From assembly GCA_963966185.1 (NCBI GenBank), contig CAWZYM010000369.1, forward strand, positions 914,001 through 978,000: a DNA stretch of 64,000 nt, given 5' to 3'. The position numbers were made by a program, and so were the translations under genes. This document shows positions 55,219-64,000 of this stretch, one piece after another (positions within the stretch are counted from its first letter, which is position 1; every line of letters begins with the position of its first letter). Source of the DNA: Rhabditoides inermis. Its lineage: Eukaryota > Nematoda > Chromadorea > Rhabditida > Rhabditidae. The notes beneath the pieces are model-generated. The model ran no database searches, had not been told where the DNA came from, and was given only the letters and a program-made list of their open reading frames with translations.

Positions 55219-58200
55219 TGTCTTTGTCGTCTTCTTCGCAGAGAGATGTCCTGAACGAATGGATCGTTAGCCCTAGCCTAGTGAGTCTACGATCCTATAT
55301 GCCTATCCGCTACTTCCCCGGCTATACATCAACGAGAGATGATGATACAATATTGGAAGTGACGAAGACATTGGAGAGAGAGTACGATTGCGGTTTTCCA
55401 CGCCGGCATGCCACACGCAAATGATCGGAGGGCTCAACACAATTCCAGCTATCGCATGCGGAGTCATCACAACAACTTGCCACTTTCGACTATGACACAA
55501 CGATCAAATCACACGCGCTTCTCGGCAGACCATGAGAGATCAACAAAGAGGATTTACACGCACTCGCGCAGTCCTGGACAAAGACTGTGACTGCATCTGG
55601 GACTATGTGTGGTGGGGCCCTTCCGAGCTGTCACGTCATTTTACGCCTGTTCTTTCGACATACGGCTTCCCAGTGACTCCGTCGCTTTGCAACAGGGAGA
55701 GATGACACAGTCTCATAGACAACGAGAGTGGCGAGGAACAATGTGGTATCGCAAAAAGAGGAGGATAGAGCAATTCCGATAGGCGCAGTGTAACGAGACC
55801 GTGTGAATTTGTCTAGGTGGGCGAAATTCAGTGAGACGCGGGCTGCGTTGATAGCGCTCGTATGAATGAGTGAGAATCGAATGGTGCGCCCTACACGACC
55901 AGTGGCGCGCTTCCAGACCGACACGAATCACCGCGCACACAAACTCAATCTGTAGTCTCGCACCGACAAGAGAAAGACAGACACGTCACGCTCAAAGTCA
56001 AGAATGCTCAAGTCGGCTTGCTCTGGGATGGTGGGAAAGAGAGGCTAAAAGAGCGAGGGGCAATGTGTCCGAGGGGGTAGGGTGAATGGGGGAATGATAA
56101 GACTGAGAGAGGCTATTGTAGATTATTATGTAATGGGTGTGAGAGATGTAAACAAGGAGGGTTTAAATTAACTAATTGGGGTGGAAACTTATATGGGGTA
56201 CGGTATCTCAATTGCATAATAGTCGGAACACATGCGCGAGTATATGACGGATATGAGAGGTGGGTGATAAGTCAGGCTTCATGCGGTGCAGAGAGTGAGA
56301 GAGAAAGTGATCGCGATAGAAGAAGATGGGGGCACACAAAAAAACACAATTACGAACGTCACGGGATTATTCAAAGTGAGAGGTTTGTGCCAGATAGTTG
56401 CAAATTTACAAGAGCCATAGTGATCCGGGTGAGTGGTTCTACATATGTTCATGTGAAAACCCGCGTGCTCTGTGAACGTGCTGTCTGCGAAAATTGCGGT
56501 GGGGGGTGAGAAGGTGAGTACGATAAAAATGAGGATGAAAGAGTGAGAAGTTGAAAAACGCGCGCAGGAATGGTATAGTGTTGTATGCGGCAATGGTGAA
56601 TTAGGTAAGAGTGAAAGTGAGATTGATTTTAGATGCTTGGGTTTGTGGAAATGTACGCGCAGCGTGGCAGAAACGGAAAGAACACGAGAACGCGGTCAAT
56701 ATCTGATAACGAAGTCGAGAAGAATAATAACAAGTATCATATTGTTTGGTTGTATTGACAAATGAATTGAATTAGGAACGATTAATTTTTGAGGGTGTGG
56801 GATACCGTTATTGTTCTTCTCGAGTCATTAGAACACAATCAACTACAACACAACGACGTTACCGCACTGTTGACGAACGCGAATGAGACAGATAGTCGAG
56901 CGAGCATCAAAGTCACATGTCGGTGTCGTCCCTGCCCTCAGGGAAGGAAAACTAGGGAACGACATTCGCACTGGTCGGTGCGCTTCCGATCAGTGCTCCT
57001 AATACACAACAATCCGCATGTGAGCGGGAATATTGAACAAGTGAGATCGAGGATGCCGGACAGGTCTGTCTCGGGACAAGAGGCAGTGGTGAGCGGAACG
57101 TAGGCAAAGTATCAAGTGGAAGACTGACTGATATGGATATGATAGGTTGGAAGAAGGATGCGTATGAGGTGACTCATCTGCATATGGTGTATGAAAGGGA
57201 ACAATTGTGGAGTGAGAGAATTATCGATGAACGGGGAAACCATTGATCGACAAAAAAGGATGCCTGGGAGGTGATAGTAGGTGTGAGTTGTGAGCGTGTT
57301 TCTGCTGCACCGACATCTACTGTCCCCTCGCCAATAGCGGATAATATTATAAACAATAATAATAAAACTTGAATAGCCGAATATGGTGTAGTGGAATATG
57401 AATATGCACATCTTGATATATGAGAAGACAATACATGACACTGTGAGAGACAGAAAATGAACGGATTACAGTATGGTACGTCACGGACGGCGCGGAGGGT
57501 ATGGGTGTGTAGCCTAGGTCTAGTGACTAGTGAATGGATGTACAGTCCCATCTACTGCTCCCGCTATGTACGCATCCCATCATCCCGTGCCCACAGTATG
57601 TCAGTATGTCAGTCAGTCAGCCCACATTTAATAACAACGCGTACCTCTCTGGCGCTTCCTCCGGGTGGGGTGAAGCGAAGGCTCGATGAGTGCGGGGTGG
57701 AGCAGCCGGCTTGCGAGGCGACTGCGACGGTGACTGAGGGAGAGGGGCGGGTGGTCCGTCGGGTCTTATCGGTCCCGCCCTCTTGTTGTGGTCCCTTGCC
57801 AGGTCGTAAATCACCTATCAAGACGGTGGCCGCCTGCTATCGCCTGTGATCTCCTTCTCCAAGGGCAAAGGGTCAAGCGGGCAGTAAATCAGCTCCCAGC
57901 TGCCGCCAGTGGTCCGCTGGCTGGGTCAGCCGATGCGATACGACAAGATAGATGACCACTGGAGCGCTGTCCCGTAAACAACCCACTACGATCTACTCTA
58001 CTGTAGCACCTCCCCTCTCTCACTGAGAGTCTATGTATTACAGTAAGCCCGGTGGTGAGAACAACAAAATAAATGCGCGGCCAGGATCCGACCATCCGGG
58101 TTAACTAAGCAGCTGCGCGACATCCGAATGTCACAGACAAGTGCTCTCCGAGGAGATTACCTGCTGCCGAGTGAGACTAAGGCGGCTGTATGCGGATTGC

Positions 58201-58571
58201 GACATGAATGCGAGCGAAACGGGCGCGGCGGCAAAGGTACCGGAGTGCAAACAACTTACGGTAGCGGACACATAAAAAGACGAGAAGGTAGATCTCATTG
58301 TCTCCCCGTGTGGGTCATCGACAGCAGCTTGATCAGAGCTACTGGCGGCTGGCGCGGCACAAAAACACAACATCGAACACGACCTAAGGATCGTGCCCTC
58401 TAGGATAAGGAAGGTGTGGGGAAAAAGCAACACTCAATAATGGGCGGACAAGCAAGCGCAGCAAGGCATCGCAGCAAAATTAGTGAGCTGGAAAAGACTA
58501 AGCGCTCTACTCCGAGTTCTCCTTGGGGAAAGGCTTTCGCCCCTCCGCCCAAAGAAGACCGGGATCTCCAC

Positions 58572-58920
58572 TGTTAAGTTCCTGGTGACGCCATGCCAAC
58601 CATTCCCTTATCCTCCATGCGACGGTGGTAGAACGCCTCCCACTAGACTACTCCTTCCCAATCCCGCAATCAATAGAGTCAGCTACCTACTACCCTCTAA
58701 TGACTGGTTCCCCTACAACCGGATCCCCTCAACCCATTGATAGTACGCGTGCGGTAATGAAACGGAACAACGTAAATCACACAAGGTTTATTAGGGAAAA
58801 ATGGTGCGGCCGGAGAGCAACCGCTCTCCGGGCGCGCCCCGGCGAGAAGACACTGTTATTGGGTACTCTCGGCCACGCCCCCGCGCGCTGGCCTCGACGC
58901 GCAAGCGCGTGCGCTTGACA
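58572..58920 (-). repeat. 5' LTR of the gypsy element
   Basis: It matches the 3' LTR over its full 349 bases. On the minus strand transcription would start here; the candidate primer site lies just inside, at about 58558-58570. Confidence 0.9.
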
Positions 58921-58965
58921 ATTCAATGTGACAGATTTTATTGATTTAAAACATTTGTGCTTTAG

Positions 58966-59770
58966 ATGGAGGTTCCTATCAATTTTGAGTTCGATTCGAA
59001 GGCCTATGATGACATTTGTGATTCGAGGAAGTTCAGCCATGATGATATGGAGAAATTGAGTGACAGCAGGTTTTGCTATACACTCAAGGAGTGTGTTCCC
59101 GAAAGGGAGAAGGTGTATGAATTTTGCCGCTGTGCAAAATGCACATTGTATCCTACTGCGAGGGAGAATGTGTGTTGTCTCCAATTGTCGGAGAAGCAAG
59201 ACATTCTTAAGTTCTGGGGAGAGCGATGTGTGCGTGCGTTCGGTGGTCTCACTGGGTGTGTCCCCGACTGTGAGGACTTTCATCATCGAATCAATGAGAA
59301 GGTTATGTTTACGTTCATCACAGAAAGTGTTTTGGTGTAATATATAGGCGGTGATTATAGACCCTTCGTACTCTTGTCGAAGTTGCTATGTTGGATATGA
59401 ATCCGAGACCCGCAAACAGTTGGATAAGCTTGAGAAGGATACTAACAGGTATAAGTTAAAAGATGTTTAATTTTAAGACTTTCTTATTTAGTGTATTGAG
59501 ACATGTCTATAAGGCCTTTGTGAGTTGGGCGTTCGAAAGAAATTGGCTACCAAGTGCGCATCACCGTTCCGTCGTGTGTGAGGATGGCCATTGAGAAGGC
59601 GTATCTGTCAAAGGATGTACAGCGGTCTTCGCCACGCTGCTTCTTTGAATTAATTAAGACTCGTCGACAAATGTTGTTAGATTGTGGTCGAGATTGTGGT
59701 TGCTACATTTATATATCAACATGGTATGTTGTTATAGGTTATGTAGAGTTTCCTGTTTCCTTAGTTTAAC
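58966..59770 (+). pseudogene. P2X7-C-like domain protein, probably decayed
   Basis: ATG at 58966 follows an acceptor-like TTTAG. Exon 58966-59300 encodes a Cys-rich core, EFCRCAKCTLYPTARENVCC, which resembles the C-terminal cytoplasmic domain of P2X7 (pattern C-x-C-x2-C ... CC). A 48-base intron is followed by 59349-59449 (CRSCYVGYESETRK), then from about 59490 SVLRHVYKAFVSWAFERNWL and, after a one-base shift near 59555, VRITVPSCVRMAIEKAYL. Both blocks fit that domain in order. The frame shift suggests a pseudogene unless I have misplaced a junction. The channel part of P2X receptors is absent. The gypsy element is inserted only 45 bases upstream of the ATG. Confidence 0.45.
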
Positions 59771-59960
59771 TTGTGTTTCAGTCTCCCCCGACGAAGCGCA
59801 CAGCCGTTCAGGGTGTGTCAGTGGCGGTCTCTGACGGCATTGTTGACGCGGGTGGGAGCGGTGAGCAGCGAGGGCAGGTGCGCGGCAGCGACAAGCCCAC
59901 GGTGAGTGTGAGAGGGTATGCCATGTGATACATTTGTGGTTGTATGTCTTGATGAGACAG

Positions 59961-60630
59961 TTCTCAGAAATCTCTCACATTAGTGAATTGTGAATGCCAA
60001 AAGAACAAACGTTGAATCACAGTGAGTCATCACAGTGAATGTTGTATGTGTTGTAGAGTGGTGGTAGTAAACTCCGTAAATGCTTAGTGTATTGATTTAT
60101 TTATTATTGCCCATACTATTATGATGCGATAGCAACAAATGTATGAGCAATCCATTTATAGCCACAGCTGCAATTGCACGAGTGAGCTTGTTCGATACGA
60201 TACTTGGTTGAACGTCTTCTCGTACGACAGTACCAATAGGCTGAGTACATGTTTCTGTGAGAGACAATAGTCTAAGCAGATGCCAGTTCTATAAAACAGT
60301 GGCATCTGGTTGAATAGTCTGGTATGTTAGTGGATCTATCTTTCCTTAGGCAGTAGTACATTGCGATTCTGATGTGCCTGCTTCCTCCGGTCCAAGTGTA
60401 TTGTAAAGGTATCGCATTAATTTGAATAATATGTGTCCCATACGTTTATCTCAATTGCATTACTAACAACCTCATCTCGTGCGAAGATTAGAAACTCATT
60501 TCAAGCCGCCACCACACAGATACAGATCTTGTACAGGTTTCCCACAGATCTGACACAGATCCGCTCACCACAGATCTCAGTGAGCGGCTAGCTCGATCGC
60601 CACACACGACACGCGTCCTCCGACTCGCCG
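59961..60630. other. 5' flank of DUF229 copy C
   Basis: It matches the reverse complement of 35166-35835 (copy A flank) over its full length and copy B only from about 60080. It contains the CAGATCT repeats and the hairpin. Confidence 0.7.
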
Positions 60631-63600
60631 ATGAACGCGCGTGTGTTCGGCGCGCTGGTGTGCGCGACGACCGTCTTCGTGCTGCTCGAACACGTGGAGC
60701 TGCCCGACCGCAGCTCCAGCCTTGCCGGACAACCACCCGCAAACACCAGCCAACTATCGCTGTTCGAGTGAGTGCGTCGGGCGATGGCGAATTAGAGAGC
60801 ATGCAGCGCCCTCTCTTTTGGATTATTAGTGTACGGCTCGCGCCAAAATTTTCAAAAAGCGATTACTAAAGATCATATTAGCAACTATGTGAACTTATCA
60901 AATTTATGTGAGTTAAATTCGCACAGTTCCGTAGGCCAGATCCCAGATCATTGGTCGGTGGAATGTTTTTTATATTTGCTCCGAAAGAAGTTATGAGCGA
61001 TAGCGCGCGCCCAGGAATCGAGAAGCCAGTGTGGGTGAGTGGGTATCGTTTCTCGTCACTCTAGCTGCAAGCCATCCCTCTGCTGCGGTCGGACCGCGGG
61101 GGTGCGAGCTCCTATGAAAACCCGTAACATACCGCGCGGTTATCGGTAACGTAGCGCGAGCGTATTCGCTTAACATATCCTTCGTAAAGGGTATGTTAAG
61201 AAACGCGCCACTATCCTCACGGTATATTACCGCTTAACCTCGTGGAATATTAACGATTTTGATCGATGAGCTGCGGCTCAATCACATTTCAGGTTTTAAA
61301 ATGTGCGAATTTGCAGGTATCGATGAACACTTTTCAAAAATGTACAAACACTTTGGAACTTTGTTTACAAAGTTGTTGTTTGCTGTTGTGGATGTAAGCA
61401 ATCAGTGTGGTGCGCGGTGCACACACATCCTGTGAAACTGTTCAGAACAACGCTCGCTCGCTTATGGCTGCGCGCAAAGACAAATTCACGCCGGGTTTAC
61501 TGCCTAACCTTTTCATATGTTAAGCAAATGAATGGGGCGGAGCGAGTTGACTCGGCGACTCGATCGGGCTCCGAAATGAAAATAGTATACGCTTATGATA
61601 GGCGTATGTTACCAAAAGTCGCTAAGCTCGCGGTATGTTACGGGTTTTCATAGGAGGAGAAAAAGCGCGAGAGTGCGCGCTGTTGGCAAAGAGCGCAGAG
61701 AAAAAGACAAATGCACTTACGCTGCGGCGATCGATAAGACAGATATAAGTATCGTTACAAAGCGTTATTATCTTTAGAAAGGACGGGCGTGAAAGTAGAG
61801 TTTGTGCATGCGCTTTTTTATGCATGCGCTTTTGTTGAATTGGATTGAAAGACATACTGACTTTAACTTTCTTTACGCAAGCACTTTTAAAAGCACAGTG
61901 GCACTTATTTTTTAAATTTGATTTATTGCTTGACCTATGTAAACACGAAACAAATAAAGAAAACGCAAAATAACGGCGTTTTCTCGTTACTTACACACTT
62001 ACCAAAATATGCGCGTGCGAAGCTTAATAAGGCAAATTCAAACATCCCGCCAAATTGCTTATCGGAAAGATAAGCTCTGTGCGCATTTCGTCGATATTAT
62101 TAATCTGACAGCACATGTCGTTGTAGTGTTGTGGAAACGCTCACGCTTCATAGATCAACCTATGCTGGTTCGAGTCCCGCTACATGCAAACAGTTTCGCC
62201 TAGTTCTGATGTCTGATCAGTGAAATTCGTCGAACTGTGGTAACACCAAACACCCCTGTCCCTTTAAGAGATAATGCAGAATTGCAGTGTGATGCTCTCG
62301 GAAACTGTCCACTTCGAGACGCCCGATCCCCACGACCCGACACTTGCCGAGTTTCGCCAACCGCACACTATGTCCATCGACTGCTCCTCGGAACAGGTAC
62401 GTAGCTCAGCCATCTCCCCAAACTATGTCTGTACACACACTTTGCAGCCGTTCCCGGTCGCATTCAACTTGTCCGCTGGCATGTTAACGCAGCACGACTC
62501 CGCCTACACGTGTCGCTATCGATCGAATCCGATTAGCGTCAACAAGAACGGCAAGGTGGACACGACCCCCGGCAGCTGGCAGCCGCTCACACACTCGAGT
62601 ACGCGGATAAAGTCAATCAATCCATCAATCAAACGATTGGTTGATTGATTATTGACTTTATTCGAAATCGTTATTTCTGTATATATGACAACATAATCAT
62701 GATGACATATAAAACGTAAAGGTGTGCGCGAGTGTTGCAGCAGCTACGGCGGTGCAGAGCGATGTGACAGAGGTGGGCTGTGAGTTGGACGCCGATGCCA
62801 GCGTCAACGTCTCCACCAAGTTCCTGGGCGTCGCGCCGAGAGACGTCGCCGATCGGTGAGCAGAACGCGTGCCGGCTTAGCTTTTGTTTAGCGCGCCGTC
62901 GTCGGCCGACCTGCCGTCGGTGCTCGTCTTCGTCCTCGATTCGCTGTCGGCGTCGGCCGCCCGCCGACAAATGCCCCACACAATCGACTTTCTCGAGTTG
63001 AATCGCTTCGTCTTCATGAACAAGTACTCAAAGGCAGGGCCCGCAACATCACTTTGTTTCCTAGCAGCCTCTCTCGCTCTCCCTTGCGTCTCTGTTGAGA
63101 TCCAGACGGCGCACTTTCTGTTCGCTAGGTTTCTGCGACCGTTCCGTATTGATTTCAGGTGGCTGGGATTTCCAAGCCCAACGCGTGGGCGATGTACGCC
63201 GGGATGCGCTCGTACGTGTACAAGGTGAGCTCCGTCAAACAAGCGCGCCTTGATCGTATATGTACTTATGTAACTGCAAAGATGTTGCAGAACATGTCGC
63301 GTGAGCCGCCACGTAATATATCTGGCGTCGACTTTGCGTTCAAGCTGTTTGAGCGACACGGGGCGGTGGTGTCGTGGGACACTGACTGCGCCTATGCCGA
63401 CCCCTTCAGCAACTACAGGTCCGGCAATCCGCACTTTGGCCACTACACCAGGTGAGCGACTGCGCACCGCGCACCCGTGCAGTTCCAGGCAGGCCCTACC
63501 ACGACGGCAACCCGTGCGACACACTCATGTGTCTGGTGGGCGGGCGGCGCGTGTTCGAGGAGCAGTGGCGATACACGATGCGGTGCGTTGCGCGCCGACC

Positions 63601-64000
63601 CGCGCCCGTCCATGCTGGCTGTGTCTTCAGATTCCACTCGACCTACCGCCACCTGCGCCGCTTCTCGTCCACCTGGGTGACGACGCTGACGCATGGTCCG
63701 GGACGCGAGGACATGGCGGGACACGGAGACGACATACTCAGTCAGGTAGGCTCGCCGTCGTCTGAGTGAGTGGTACACTAGCATGTTCGAGTCCTGCAGG
63801 CTCGCAGAGCGCTCATGTCTGCGAGAGCAAGTTTGTGTTAGTTTTCATGTTCAATTGTTTACGATTTGATTTTTCAAAAATAAATAATATATGCATACGT
63901 TTTTTTTTGAATCAGGTTAACACAAACAACACCTTTTACGTAAGTGCTTCTAAAAGATATCATATCAACAGTTTCGACTCGTTTTGCTAGTGGGTGATGT
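60631..64000 (+). CDS. DUF229 family protein, copy C (exons 1-9, cut by window end)
   Basis: Exons: 60631-60767, 62288-62396, 62448-62598, 62741-62855, 62892-63033, 63159-63224, 63291-63451, 63493-63582, 63631-63745. These lie at copy B positions plus 16566 or 16567. Coding sequence appears identical to B over these exons, including VAGIS and YRSGN in exons 6-7 and the GC donor after exon 5. Near 60795 it reads GAGCATGCAGCG, as in copy A, where B has GAGTGCGCAGCG. The window stops in intron 9, before the SDHS metal motif. Function as for copies A and B: unknown alkaline-phosphatase-like secretory protein. Confidence 0.88.
61109..61656. mobile_element. Same 548-base MITE in DUF229 copy C intron 1
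   Basis: It is identical in position, TIRs (61109-61136 and 61629-61656) and GAG target duplication to the copy B insertion. It was therefore inherited by duplication and not inserted twice. Confidence 0.9.

Larger units (their letters stand above)
53509..58920 (-). mobile_element. Full-length Ty3/gypsy LTR retrotransposon, non-autonomous
   Basis: Two 349-base direct repeats (53509-53857 and 58572-58920), apparently identical, begin TGTTAAG and end CTTGACA on the plus strand. They are flanked by ATTC on both sides (53505-53508 and 58921-58924), a target duplication. On the minus strand a TGGAGATCCCGGTC primer-site candidate follows the 5' LTR, and a polypurine tract (GGAGGAGGGG) precedes the 3' LTR. 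The only recognisable domain is integrase (54010-55218). The 3.3 kb between it and the 5' LTR has no gag, protease, RT or RNase H that I can see. Confidence 0.9.

Noticed and set aside
55219..58571. Search for gag, protease, RT or RNase H in the gypsy interior
   Set aside because: Frames on both strands are short and none shows RT or aspartic-protease motifs; no claim of coding capacity is made.

Overview
The window is eukaryotic. Every convincing gene is split by GT-AG introns (a few GC-AG), many only 45-100 bases long, and the spaces between genes are packed with microsatellites and mobile elements. There is no bacterial operon, Shine-Dalgarno or CRISPR signal. A small invertebrate, most likely a nematode, fits best. 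DUF229 proteins are expanded in nematodes, the aldo-keto reductase looks like nematode members of that family, introns are short, and a FLYWCH/MULE transposase gene is present. The assignment is an inference: the P2X7-C-like fragment near 59 kb is not a nematode hallmark.

Layout. 0-14 kb holds a cluster of bZIP genes and gene fragments, all on the minus strand: an N-terminal half (0.65-1.70 kb), a C-terminal scrap (3.77 kb), a C-terminal bZIP half (4.86-5.35 kb), a nearly complete gene (7.27-9.93 kb), a dead N-terminal duplicate (10.9-11.5 kb) and a C/EBP-like bZIP gene (12.57-13.79 kb). A foldback transposon, a tRNA-related palindrome, LINE fragments and a TTAA-flanked MITE are interleaved. 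14-20 kb is repeat territory: a LINE reverse-transcriptase pseudogene, a 0.5 kb inverted-repeat element and a 2 kb pure pyrimidine tract. 20.5-27.5 kb holds two genes in head-to-tail order on the plus strand: an aldo-keto reductase with two alternative first exons, then an acidic nuclear-type protein of unknown function whose intron 6 carries a LINE insertion with a complex 5' junction.

29.5-64 kb is dominated by three copies of one DUF229 gene of 18 exons (about 652 residues): copy A on minus (29.78-35.17 kb), copy B on plus (44.07-50.39 kb) and copy C on plus (from 60.63 kb, cut by the window end). A and B form a large inverted repeat with arms of about 6-7 kb. B and C are nearly identical direct repeats about 16.57 kb apart. 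The 7.8 kb spacer of the palindrome carries a spliced MULE transposase gene with AT-hook and FLYWCH motifs. Between B and C sits a complete Ty3/gypsy LTR element (53.51-58.92 kb) with 349-base LTRs and an ATTC target duplication, whose only recognisable coding remnant is a deleted integrase. Just beyond it is a decayed P2X7-C-like gene. A 548-base MITE present in B and C but absent from A orders the duplications.

The genes do not form one pathway. Host genes comprise probable transcription factors (bZIP cluster, C/EBP-like), a cytosolic oxidoreductase, a nuclear acidic protein and secretory-pathway DUF229 proteins; the rest is transposon-derived. I read exon boundaries by eye from splice signals and frame continuity. 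First exons and UTRs are mostly undefined.
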